This document shows, in pieces, positions 17,053 through 25,257 of a stretch of 64,000 nucleotides of DNA. The translations under genes were made by a program, and so were the position numbers. The notes under the pieces are model-generated. The model searched no databases. It saw only the letters and a list, made by a program, of their open reading frames with translations, and was not told the DNA's origin. Numbering within the stretch: the first letter of the stretch is position 1; every line of letters begins with the position of its first letter. The stretch covers positions 62,001 through 126,000 of the forward strand of contig JBCCJI010000009.1 in the NCBI GenBank assembly GCA_039027855.1. The letters run 5' to 3'. This stretch comes from Thermohalobaculum sp039027855. GTDB taxonomy: Bacteria; Pseudomonadota; Alphaproteobacteria; Rhodobacterales; Rhodobacteraceae.

Positions 17053-18690
17053 GTGATGGGCACAGGATATGCCATTGCCGCGGGCCATGAGGTCACCGCC
17101 GCCGCCGCGGCCGAGGTGCTGGCCGCCGGCGGCACGGCGGTCGATGCGGTCATCGCCGGCGCCCATGTCGCCATGGTGGCCGAGCCGGTGCTCGCGGGTC
17201 TTCTCGGCGGCGGTTTTCTGATGGTGCGCGAGCCTGACGGGAGGCTCGGCTGCCTCGACATGTTCGTCGACACCCCGGCGCGGCGGCGGCCCGATGCCGA
17301 GATCGACCTGCAGGAGGCGATCGCCGATTTCGGCACCACGACGCAGCGCTTTCGCGTCGGCGCGGGTGCCATCGCTGTACCGGGGCTCACTGCCGGTTTT
17401 GCCGAGGCCCATGCGCGCGGCGGGCGCATCCCCATGGCCGAGCTGCTGGCGCCGGCGATCCGCATGGCGCGTGAGGGCGTGGCCATCACCGCCTTCCAGG
17501 CGCGGTTGTCGCAGATCGTCGCGCCCATCCTGACCCATTCGCTGGCGCTCAGGGCCCTGACCTGCGATGGCGACGGCCTGCCGCTCGGCGAGGGCGCGGT
17601 ATATCGCAACCCCGATTTCGCCGATGTGCTCGAGGTGCTGGCGCATGAGGGGTCGGCCTTTGTGCAGCAGGGTGAGATCGCCGCGGGCCTCGCAGCGCTG
17701 TCGCGCGACGGGGGGCATCTCGACCGCGCCGATCTGGCGCGCTGGCAGCCTCGCGACCGCCGGCCGCTGCGGATCAGGCGAGGGCGGGCGCACATCGCGC
17801 TAAATCCGCTGCCGGCGGTCGGCGGGGTGCTCACTGCCCTGCCGCTCGGCCTTTTGCCCCAGACGCGGCGTCTGCCCGACACGGTGGCGCTGGCACGGGC
17901 TTTCGCCGCGACCGCGCTCGCCCGGCTGGTCAGTGGGCTCGACGGGGATGGCGATGCGGGGGCGGCCATGCTCGCCGATCCCGACATCCGCGACGCCCTG
18001 GCGCCGGAGGCGCGTGGTGCCGCCGATTGGTGGGCTGAGATGCGCGCAGCGCTGACCGAGGCGACTGATGCCGGCGTTGCGCCCCGGGGCACCACGCATC
18101 TCTCCGCCATCGACGCGATGGGCGGGGCGGCGGCGCTGACCCTCTCCAACGGCGAGGGCTGCGGTCTGGTGATCCCCGGCACCGGCATCCAGCCCAACAA
18201 CATGCTGGGCGAGGACGATCTCGTCCCCCCCGCGCCGGATGGTGGCCCCGGGTTCTGGCTTCCGGGCCGGCGCCTGGCCTCGATGATGACGCCCGCGATC
18301 CTCAGCGTCGACGATGGGCATCTTGTGGCGCTCGGTTCGGGCGGGTCCAACCGTATCCGCACGGCGATGGCGCAGGTCTTGTTGCGCGTCATCGACGCGA
18401 CGCCGGCCGGCCGCCTGCCCGATCTGGAGGCGGCGATCACCGCGCCCCGGCTTCATGTCGAGGTCGATGACCCGGCCGAGCCGCCGACGCTTTTCTACGA
18501 GCGCGAGGGCCTGCCCGAGGATGAGGAGATGCGCCTCGTTGCCGATTGGCCCCGCGGCGATAGCGCCCCGACCGCCTTCGACGCGCCGTCGATGTTCTTC
18601 GGTGGCGTCCACGCGGTGGCTGGCCAGCCCGGCCGTTCCGCGGCAGCCTTCGGCGATCCCCGTCGTGCGGGCGTCGGCATCGTGGGTTAA
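17053..18690 (+). CDS. Gamma-glutamyltransferase family protein (I)
   Basis: A 545-residue Ntn-hydrolase of the gamma-glutamyltransferase family. The N-terminus AAGHEVTAAAAAEVLAAGG and EPVLAGLLGGGF match GGT large subunits. The self-cleavage/nucleophile site is GTTHLSAIDAMG with Thr about residue 347, and IPGTGIQPNNML follows as expected. No signal peptide is seen, so it may act in the cytoplasm, unlike E. coli Ggt. The start is GTG 17053 or ATG 17056; neither has a Shine-Dalgarno sequence, and a TTGACA hexamer lies about 32 bp upstream. Confidence 0.88.
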   Translation: MMGTGYAIAAGHEVTAAAAAEVLAAGGTAVDAVIAGAHVAMVAEPVLAGLLGGGFLMVREPDGRLGCLDMFVDTPARRRPDAEIDLQEAIADFGTTTQRFRVGAGAIAVPGLTAGFAEAHARGGRIPMAELLAPAIRMAREGVAITAFQARLSQIVAPILTHSLALRALTCDGDGLPLGEGAVYRNPDFADVLEVLAHEGSAFVQQGEIAAGLAALSRDGGHLDRADLARWQPRDRRPLRIRRGRAHIALNPLPAVGGVLTALPLGLLPQTRRLPDTVALARAFAATALARLVSGLDGDGDAGAAMLADPDIRDALAPEARGAADWWAEMRAALTEATDAGVAPRGTTHLSAIDAMGGAAALTLSNGEGCGLVIPGTGIQPNNMLGEDDLVPPAPDGGPGFWLPGRRLASMMTPAILSVDDGHLVALGSGGSNRIRTAMAQVLLRVIDATPAGRLPDLEAAITAPRLHVEVDDPAEPPTLFYEREGLPEDEEMRLVADWPRGDSAPTAFDAPSMFFGGVHAVAGQPGRSAAAFGDPRRAGVGIVG

Positions 18691-18763
18691 GACGGGATGA
18701 GTGAGAGTGCGCGCAAGGAAATTCTGTCGCAGGCTAGGCTTTCGACATGATATTGCGTGTGGG

Positions 18764-18792
18764 TTGACGGGGTGGCGACCGCCTGCTAGCGC
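18764..18792 (+). promoter_or_regulatory. Candidate promoter of the acyl-CoA dehydrogenase gene
   Basis: TTGACG (18764-18769) and TAGCGC (18787-18792) are separated by 17 nt, about 50 bp before the ATG at 18842. The -35 is good and the -10 is weak, as is common in GC-rich alphaproteobacteria. Confidence 0.3.
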
Positions 18793-18841
18793 CCTTCGCA
18801 GATGCAGCAGGACCGAACCGGATTGACGAGGAGCCTTGGCC

Positions 18842-20587
18842 ATGGATGACAGAGCCAGCGACCTGATCGAGCTGAATGAGGCCACGCCGGTCGAGGATGG
18901 CGATGCGACCACGCGCGCCGCGGCGCCGGCCCTGCCTGACGATCCCGCGCTCCCCGATCTGGTGGCCGAGGCTGCTGCGGCCGCGAGCGCCATCACTGCA
19001 ACGGCTGCGACGCGGCTCAAGGCCCGGGTGGCGAAGGACGGCCGCGTCTCGTCCCGCGCGCTCGATGCCGAGCAGTATGGCGCCCATGGCCTCGCCTGGC
19101 TCGCCACCTATGCCGAGGCGCTGAAGCAGATGGCCGACTGGGCGGCGCGAGTGCGCGATGACGGCAAGCTTGGCCGGACCGAGCGCTTGATCCTCGCCGT
19201 CGCGGCCGGTGAGTACACCGCGCAGATCACGACGGGCATCCCGATGACCCAGGGTGAGATCGTCCGCCCGGGCGATCTTGGCCTCAGCGCCGCCGATCTC
19301 GCCCCGATCACCGCCGCGGGCCCCGCGCGTCTGGCGGCCGAGGGTGCCGCGATGTCCCACCGCATGGCGCTGGCCGAGCGTCTGGCAGCCGAGGAGGGCG
19401 CGGCGACCTTCGGCGCCTGCGGTCTCGAAGACGAGATGGAGATGATCCGCGACCAGTTCCGCCGTTTCACCGCGGAGAAGGTCGCGCCCGATGCCCATGA
19501 ATGGCACCTGAAGGACGCGCTCGTCCCCATGGAGATCCTGGACGAGATGGCCGAGCTTGGCGTCTTCGGCCTGACGATCCCCGAGGAGCATGGCGGCCAC
19601 GGCATGGGCAAGGAGGCGATGTGCGTCGTCTCAGAAGAACTGTCGCGCGGCTGGATCGCCGTCGGCTCGATCGCCACGCGCACCGAAATCGCGGCCGAGC
19701 TGATCCTGTGTGGCGGCACCGATGCGCAGAAGGCCGAGTACCTGCCCAAGCTGTCGTCGGGCGAGATGCTGCCGACGGCGGTCTTTACCGAGCCCAATAC
19801 CGGCTCCGATCTCGGCGCGCTCCGCACCCGCGCGCTGAAGGACGGCGATGACTGGGTGATCACCGGCAACAAGACCTGGATCACCCATGCTGCGCGCACC
19901 GATCTGATGACCGTGCTGGCGCGCACTGATCCCACGACGACGAACTATAGCGGCCTCTCGATGTTCCTGGCGCCCAAGACGCGGGGCGACTGCGCCAACC
20001 CGTTCCCCGACGACACGCTGGCCGGTGGTGAGATCGAGGTGCTGGGTTACCGGGGCATGAAGGAATACACGCTGGCGCTGGATGGTCACCGCGTGGCCGG
20101 CGACACCCTGCTGGGCGGTGTCGAGGGGCAGGGCTTCAAGCAGCTGATGCAGACCTTCGAGAGCGCGCGCATCCAGACTGCCGCGCGCGCCGTTGGCGTG
20201 GCGCAGTCGGCGCTGGATGTGGGGTTGCGCTACGCGCAGGAGCGTGTCGCCTTCGGCCGGCCGATTGTCGAGTTCCCGCGCGTGGCGGCCAAGCTGGCCA
20301 TGATGGCGGCGGAGATCATGGTCGCCCGCCAGATCACCTATTTCTCGGCGCGCGAAAAGGACGAGGATCGCCGTTGCGATCTGGAGGCCGGGATGGCCAA
20401 GCTGCTGGCCGCGCGCGTCGCCTGGGCGGCGGCCGACAATGCGCTGCAGATCCACGGCGGCAACGGCTTTGCGCTGGAGTATCCGGTCAGCCGGATCCTC
20501 TGCGATGCGCGCATCCTGAACATCTTCGAGGGGGCTGGCGAGATCCAGGCCCAGGTGATCGCGCGCCGCCTGTTGGAGACCGCCTGA
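18842..20587 (+). CDS. mcd: Acyl-CoA dehydrogenase, probable methylsuccinyl-CoA dehydrogenase
   Basis: A 581-residue FAD-dependent acyl-CoA dehydrogenase with an extra N-terminal domain of about 190 residues (YGAHGLAWLATYAEALKQM; GEYTAQITTGIPMTQGEIVR). That extension is the hallmark of (2S)-methylsuccinyl-CoA dehydrogenase of the ethylmalonyl-CoA pathway. The core has TEPNTGSDLGALRT, the flavin-site strand WVITGNKTWITHA, RVAFGRPIVEFPRV and QIHGGNGFALEYPVSRI, with the ILNIFEGAGEIQ tail. ATG 18842 has GAGGAG upstream. PhaA and PhaB, also in this window, supply the first steps of the same pathway. Confidence 0.85.
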   Translation: MDDRASDLIELNEATPVEDGDATTRAAAPALPDDPALPDLVAEAAAAASAITATAATRLKARVAKDGRVSSRALDAEQYGAHGLAWLATYAEALKQMADWAARVRDDGKLGRTERLILAVAAGEYTAQITTGIPMTQGEIVRPGDLGLSAADLAPITAAGPARLAAEGAAMSHRMALAERLAAEEGAATFGACGLEDEMEMIRDQFRRFTAEKVAPDAHEWHLKDALVPMEILDEMAELGVFGLTIPEEHGGHGMGKEAMCVVSEELSRGWIAVGSIATRTEIAAELILCGGTDAQKAEYLPKLSSGEMLPTAVFTEPNTGSDLGALRTRALKDGDDWVITGNKTWITHAARTDLMTVLARTDPTTTNYSGLSMFLAPKTRGDCANPFPDDTLAGGEIEVLGYRGMKEYTLALDGHRVAGDTLLGGVEGQGFKQLMQTFESARIQTAARAVGVAQSALDVGLRYAQERVAFGRPIVEFPRVAAKLAMMAAEIMVARQITYFSAREKDEDRRCDLEAGMAKLLAARVAWAAADNALQIHGGNGFALEYPVSRILCDARILNIFEGAGEIQAQVIARRLLETA

Positions 20588-20635
20588 CGGCCTCCCGCGT
20601 CGGCCCCCGCGCGGGGCCGAACATGCCCGCCGTCA
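20585..20635. terminator. Two-tier bidirectional terminator between convergent genes
   Basis: Inner stem TCGGCCCC (20600-20607) with GGGGCCGA (20613-20620), 5-nt loop. Outer stem TGACGGC (20585-20591) with GCCGTCA (20629-20635). The two outer arms contain the stop codons of mcd and of the minus-strand LpxR-like gene. There is no T-run. Confidence 0.55.
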
Positions 20636-21673
20636 GAGGCGGAAACGCAGATTGACCGAGCCGAATTGCGCAGGCTCGCGCTGGTCTTTGAACTCACGGG
20701 TGCGCAGGACGTGGGTGTAAGTTACCTCGACGCTGCGGAATTGCAGCGCGATGCCTCCTTGGAAATCGCCGACCACGCGATTGGGCGTCACGCCGTCGAC
20801 GCCGTCGGTGAAGGTGTTGCCCTGCAGGAAGATGTTGCGCCCGACCACCCTGCCGGCGGCACCGGCGAACAGATACCAGCCCACACCCTCGGTCGGCTGG
20901 AAGAAGCCCGGACCCGCCACGGCCGGCTGCACCCGCGGGGGCCCGTAGGTGTCGTCCAGCCGGTCGCCGAGACGCGCCGTCAGCCCGACCGAGGCGGAGG
21001 TGTCGACATTGCCGAGCGCCACGCTGAAGGAGGGCGCCGCATCCGCCTGCAGGCCGAAAACCCCCGGTTCGAAGTCCCACAGGAAGCGGCGCTTGCGCTC
21101 CCAAAGCAGCCGGAAGCCGACCTCGTTCTCGATCTGCGTGTCCCAGCCGTTCGGCCGTTGCGCCCCGATGATGTCGTGCACCAGCGTCTGGGCTTCCTCC
21201 GCAAGGCTCGCGGGGCCGACGATGCCGACATCGAGGGCGATGGTGTCGAGCAGATCGCCGCGGTCCGCGACGAGGCCCACGGACCCGTAGAGAAACCCGG
21301 CATAGGGCCGGTCGCCGGCTTCGGGGATATCCAGCGAGATATCCGAGGGCGTATAGATGTTCTGGCCGAGCCCGTAGGTCACGTACCAGTCATCCGCGTC
21401 GGTCAGCCAGCCGAGGCCGCGCCGCGCGGTCCGCGCCCAGAACGGCAGATCGTTCCGCCGCGAGATCCAGTCGACGCGGATGCCGTTCGTGTAATCGCGA
21501 TCGGTGCCGCCGAAGATGTCGTTCTCGAAGGTGGCGCTGATGAACCCGCCGGCCGAGACCGGATGCGGTGCGGCGCGGTCGGGCGTGTCGGCCTCGTCGG
21601 CCCGCACGGTGGCGGACCAGGCAAGCAGTACACTCACGGCGAGGCCTGCGCGGCACGCGATCTTGGCTGTCAT
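20633..21673 (-). CDS. LpxR-like lipid A deacylase family outer-membrane protein
   Basis: A 346-residue outer-membrane beta-barrel of the LpxR/DUF2219 family, which in Salmonella removes the 3'-acyloxyacyl chain of lipid A. A signal peptide (AGLAVSVLLAWSATVRA) is followed by the family motif TFENDIFGGTDRDYTNG and later LGQNIYTPSDIS. The C-terminus QFGSVNLRFRL is a beta-signal ending in an alternating hydrophobic strand. The start at 21673 follows AGGGA. Last gene in the minus-strand series from the CHASE2 cyclase. Confidence 0.85.
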   Translation of the reverse strand: MTAKIACRAGLAVSVLLAWSATVRADEADTPDRAAPHPVSAGGFISATFENDIFGGTDRDYTNGIRVDWISRRNDLPFWARTARRGLGWLTDADDWYVTYGLGQNIYTPSDISLDIPEAGDRPYAGFLYGSVGLVADRGDLLDTIALDVGIVGPASLAEEAQTLVHDIIGAQRPNGWDTQIENEVGFRLLWERKRRFLWDFEPGVFGLQADAAPSFSVALGNVDTSASVGLTARLGDRLDDTYGPPRVQPAVAGPGFFQPTEGVGWYLFAGAAGRVVGRNIFLQGNTFTDGVDGVTPNRVVGDFQGGIALQFRSVEVTYTHVLRTREFKDQREPAQFGSVNLRFRL

Positions 21674-21897
21674 TGATATGTCCCTGCCGATCGGCGCGGA
21701 GAAATGGGGGCTGCCGTCGCTCAACGCTTGGCGGGCGAGATCCGTTGCACCGGGGCGAAATCGTCTCGAAGCACATGTTGGGTCACAGCTGCCGTTCTTT
21801 CGGCAGGTTGGCGACGGAGCGCGGTAGTGACGGCCGCGCCTGCGACGCCTTCCCAGGCGCCAGGGCGCGGTCGATGTCCGACGCCAGATCGCCGCCG

Positions 21898-22164
21898 TTA
21901 CCGGGCAGCCTGTCCCTCGCGGAAGCCCTGGTCATAGGCCGCCTGCTTGTCCTTCTGCACCCGGTCGACGACCAGGCCCCCCAACAGCCCCGTGCCCGCA
22001 CCGATGGCCGCGCCGAGACCGGCACTGCCGGCGATGGCACCGATCACCGCGCCGCCGGCTGCGCCTGCGGCCGAACCGGTGAGCGCCCGTTGCTGCGTGT
22101 CATCGAGGCCCGCGCAGCCGCTGAGCCCGAGCACGATGCCAAGCGCGATGAGATGTCTGATCAT
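21898..22164 (-). CDS. Glycine-zipper lipoprotein
   Basis: An 88-residue lipoprotein. The lipobox LGLSGCAG puts the acylated Cys at about residue 17. The mature part holds glycine zippers (GSAAGAAGGAVIGAIAG, GAAIGAGTGLLGG) as in SlyB/OsmB-type envelope proteins, then a charged tail (KDKQAAYDQGFREG). GAGGAG precedes the ATG. It follows the Rap1a-like gene by 12 bp, so they are probably co-transcribed. Likely an outer-membrane or periplasmic stress-related lipoprotein; exact function unknown. Confidence 0.75.
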   Translation of the reverse strand: MIRHLIALGIVLGLSGCAGLDDTQQRALTGSAAGAAGGAVIGAIAGSAGLGAAIGAGTGLLGGLVVDRVQKDKQAAYDQGFREGQAAR

Positions 22165-22176
22165 GGCCCGTGCTCC

Positions 22177-22590
22177 TCAGCTGCAGGGATAGTTTTCGGC
22201 GGCAAAGGTCAGCAGGGCGTCCATCGCCTCGCGTTCCGCCATCTCGGGATTGGCGTCGACCCAGCTGACAAAAGCGGCCATCACCACATCGCGGCTCGGC
22301 AGCGGGTCGATCCCCGCGACACAGTAGATCCCCTCGTTCATCTCGGCCGCCAGCGCCTCGTGGAAATGGTGAACGCCCACGATGTAGCCCTGGCACATAT
22401 GGATTGCCGCGTCGTGGTTTGGCGAGACGCTGGGTGAGGCGCAGAGCCGGGCGAGATCGGCGGCGGTGTCGATCATGAAATGCTGCTCGTCTGCCGCCAT
22501 CGCGCCGCCGCCGGTTGAGCCCAACACGATCAGCGCGCTGGCGCCCGTCTGCCGCGCAGCCCTTCGTAGCCTCCTCGAAATGCGTCTCAT
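22177..22590 (-). CDS. Rap1a/Tai-like secreted small protein
   Basis: A 137-residue protein with a basic N-terminus and a signal-like hydrophobic segment (GASALIVLGSTGGGAMA). The mature part resembles the Rap1a/Tai immunity fold: an early LARLCAS cysteine, CQGYIVGVHHFH, YCVAGIDPLPSRDVV, VSWVDANPE and the terminal ENYPC. The CxGYIxG...C...NP...PC pattern is what supports the call. Rap1a was described as an immunity protein to a type VI effector, but no T6SS gene is present, and many homologues are of unknown role. The start at 22590 follows GAGAGGA. Confidence 0.7.
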   Translation of the reverse strand: MRRISRRLRRAARQTGASALIVLGSTGGGAMAADEQHFMIDTAADLARLCASPSVSPNHDAAIHMCQGYIVGVHHFHEALAAEMNEGIYCVAGIDPLPSRDVVMAAFVSWVDANPEMAEREAMDALLTFAAENYPCS

Positions 22591-22670
22591 CTGTCCTCTC
22601 GCTCCCTGTCGTGACGCCGGCAACGCCGGGCCTGGATCTCGCCTGTCACGCCCCCCGCTCATGGCCCCCC

Positions 22671-25049
22671 TCATCGCCAGGCGGCTGCGCCTTCCGGCGG
22701 GGCCGATGGGGCAGGCGCCGTCGCCGTCTGCGACCCTGACGGGCGTTCGGCGCTGGGTGCCGTCAGTGCGGGCATCGCCCAGGTGACGAGAGCACCGTCC
22801 CAGCCTTCGGGCGGCGGGGCAAGCCGGTGCTCGGCGATGCGGCGGCGAAACTCGGCGGCGATGCCGGCCGGGGCAATCCGGCCGACCGGCGCCATGGCGG
22901 CAAGATCGTCCAGCAGCCTCTCGGCCCGGTCCCAGTCGCGCGCGCCATAGGCCGCGCGCGCGGCATCCAGCGTCTCGTCGAGCGCGCGGAAGGCCGGCGT
23001 CTCGGCCAAAGCCCCGTCACCCGCCACCGCCCAGACCCATTCGGGCTGGGTCCGCCCTTTTACCACCACGCGGTCGAGACGCAGTAACGCCACCCCCTCG
23101 GCGCGCGAGGCGGTCGCGCTGCCGATCAGGATGTCGACGCCGTAGCGCCGCGTCAGCCCTTCAAGCCGCGAGGCGAGGTTCACCGGGTCGCCGACGCAGG
23201 AATAAGAGAGGCGCCGCGTCGACCCCATATTGCCCACGCTGCAAAGCCCGGTGTTGATGCCGATGGAGATGCCGACGGGCGCGATGCCCCGTTCCGCGAA
23301 CCCGGCATTCACGTCCTCCAGCGCGTCCAGCAGCGCCAGCGCCGTTTGCGCCGCCTTGGTCTCCTTGTCCTCGGTCAGGCGCGGGGCGTTCCAGAACGCC
23401 ATGATCGCGTCGCCCATGTATTTGTCGACCGTCCCCTCATGCTCCAGGATCACATCGGTCAGCGGGGTCAGCAGGTCGTTGATGAAGCGGATCACGTCCT
23501 CTGGCGGCATCTTCTCGGTGATGGTCGAAAAGCTGCGGACATCGAGGAACATGACGCTCAGCTCGCGCTGATCGCCATAAGGGCTCAGGTGGCGGTCGGG
23601 GTCGGCGATGATCTCCTCGATCACCTGCGGGCTGACGAAATGCTGGAACTGCTTGGTGATCTCGCGCCGGCTCTTCTCGGTCGAAAAGTAGGCCGAGATC
23701 AGTGCCAGCAGGTAGGCGCCACCCGTGGCAAAGGCGATGCCGACAGGATTGAGTAGCGTGGCGTAGCTGGCAAAGGCGATCCAGGAGGCGACGAAGCTGC
23801 CGGCGACCGATGTCGTGGCAACCATCAGCGCAATGCCCTGCGCCTGGGCGAACAAGAGGGCGCAGACGAGGCCGCCAAGCCCGACGATGGCCAGCCGCTC
23901 GATCCCGCGCACGATATCGGGCCGGGTCAGGAACTCCTGCGCCACGATCTGCTCGATGATCTCGGCATGGACCTCCACCCCGGGTACCGAGGGTTCGAGC
24001 GGCGTCGCCACCAGATCTCGCAGACCCGCGGCCGAGGCACCGACGAGGATGATGCGCCCCTGCAATTCGGGCACGAGGTTCGGATTGAGGGCCGCGCCCT
24101 CGAGTATATCGCGCGCCGGGATGCGCCGGATCGGCGAGGCGCCCGCAAAGCGCACACGCAGCGTTCCGTCCGGCTCCAGCGGCAAGGCGAGGGCGCCGAC
24201 GCGCATGCCGTCGATCCGTGCCCGCTCGCCCAGCTCGGTATTGCCGCCCGCGTCGCTGGCCCGCAGGATATAGCTGCCCGCGCCCTGCGCCACGCGCAGT
24301 GTCTCGAGCGACAGGCTCGGGATCACCTGCTCGCCGACACGGCTCAGCATCGGGACGCGGCGGACCACGTCGACCTCGGCCGGGGCAAGGCTGACCGAGC
24401 CGACACCGACAGCCGGGCCCGAGAGTTGCGGCAGGTTGACGATGGCGTTGGAGAAGTCGAGCAGATCGCGCTGCGCCTCGACCCCGCCCAGCATAGAGAC
24501 GCCGGCCTTTACCGGAACCGCGCCGTCGCCCAGTCCGCCCGACAGGAAAGTGCCGAGCACCACCGGGCCACGGGCGATGGCCTCGCCGAAGATCTCGTCA
24601 TGGTCGTGAAGACCCTCGACCTGCAGCAGTTCAAGCGCCGCGCGCGAGCCGCCCCCCCCGGTCGTGAAGAAGCGCCGGTTATAGCGCTGCCAGACCTCGC
24701 CGATATGTTTCGGGCTGGTGCGGTCATCCTCGGCAAAGACCATGTCGAAGCCGACGGCGGCGACGCCCGCACCCGACAATCGGTCGACCATCGCCGCCAG
24801 GAAGCTGCGCGGCCAAGGCCACTGGCCAAGCTCGCGGATCGAGGCCTCGTCGATATCGACGACACGCACCACGCCATCGGGCTCGAAGACCCGCGGCTCG
24901 ACCCGCTGGAAGCTGTCGAACAGCGGATCGGCAACAGTCTCGAACAGGCCGGGCCGCAGCGCCTGCAGCACCAGCACGCTGATCACCACGGCCAGGCCAA
25001 GCAGCGAGGGTGTCAGGCTGCGAACGCGCCGTTTGACCCGGGTCGACAT
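22671..25049 (-). CDS. CHASE2-domain class III adenylate/guanylate cyclase
   Basis: A 792-residue membrane cyclase. An N-terminal TM (LLGLAVVISVLVLQAL) leads to an extracytoplasmic CHASE2 domain (about 40-360), then three TM helices (about 370-450), then a class III cyclase domain (about 490-670). Metal-site aspartates are in MFLDVRSFSTI and DKYMGDAIMAFWNAP; GINTGLCSVGNMGS and YSCVGDPVNLASRLE follow. A short helical tail ends the protein. Class and DK pattern suggest cAMP as product, but substrate specificity is inferred. The start at 25049 follows GGGAG. Divergent from the Slam-like/FecR genes. Confidence 0.9.
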   Translation of the reverse strand: MSTRVKRRVRSLTPSLLGLAVVISVLVLQALRPGLFETVADPLFDSFQRVEPRVFEPDGVVRVVDIDEASIRELGQWPWPRSFLAAMVDRLSGAGVAAVGFDMVFAEDDRTSPKHIGEVWQRYNRRFFTTGGGGSRAALELLQVEGLHDHDEIFGEAIARGPVVLGTFLSGGLGDGAVPVKAGVSMLGGVEAQRDLLDFSNAIVNLPQLSGPAVGVGSVSLAPAEVDVVRRVPMLSRVGEQVIPSLSLETLRVAQGAGSYILRASDAGGNTELGERARIDGMRVGALALPLEPDGTLRVRFAGASPIRRIPARDILEGAALNPNLVPELQGRIILVGASAAGLRDLVATPLEPSVPGVEVHAEIIEQIVAQEFLTRPDIVRGIERLAIVGLGGLVCALLFAQAQGIALMVATTSVAGSFVASWIAFASYATLLNPVGIAFATGGAYLLALISAYFSTEKSRREITKQFQHFVSPQVIEEIIADPDRHLSPYGDQRELSVMFLDVRSFSTITEKMPPEDVIRFINDLLTPLTDVILEHEGTVDKYMGDAIMAFWNAPRLTEDKETKAAQTALALLDALEDVNAGFAERGIAPVGISIGINTGLCSVGNMGSTRRLSYSCVGDPVNLASRLEGLTRRYGVDILIGSATASRAEGVALLRLDRVVVKGRTQPEWVWAVAGDGALAETPAFRALDETLDAARAAYGARDWDRAERLLDDLAAMAPVGRIAPAGIAAEFRRRIAEHRLAPPPEGWDGALVTWAMPALTAPSAERPSGSQTATAPAPSAPPEGAAAWR

Positions 25050-25158
25050 CACCACTCCCACGAAAACCGCCCGTCTGGCGACTGTCGGGCGCCTCTTGCG
25101 CTCAGGCCGAGTGTGACCTGCCTGTTGAGGTTCGGAAAGTCCTTGATGACGCTCCGTG

Positions 25159-25180
25159 ACGCATGGGCAACGTCATGCGT
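25159..25180. promoter_or_regulatory. 22-bp dyad in the cyclase/Slam-like divergent gap
   Basis: ACGCATG (25159-25165) and CATGCGT (25174-25180), perfect 7-bp arms, 8-nt spacer. It has the size of a dimeric regulator site, but the half-sites are not TGTGA. It lies about 80 bp before the Slam-like gene and 110 bp before the cyclase gene, so it could serve either. Confidence 0.35.
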
Positions 25181-25257
25181 GCCTTACAGAAACAGGGGAT
25201 CGACACCCCGCGAAGCTTGGCGATAGCCTCCACAATCCTGCCACGGAGATTAACGAC

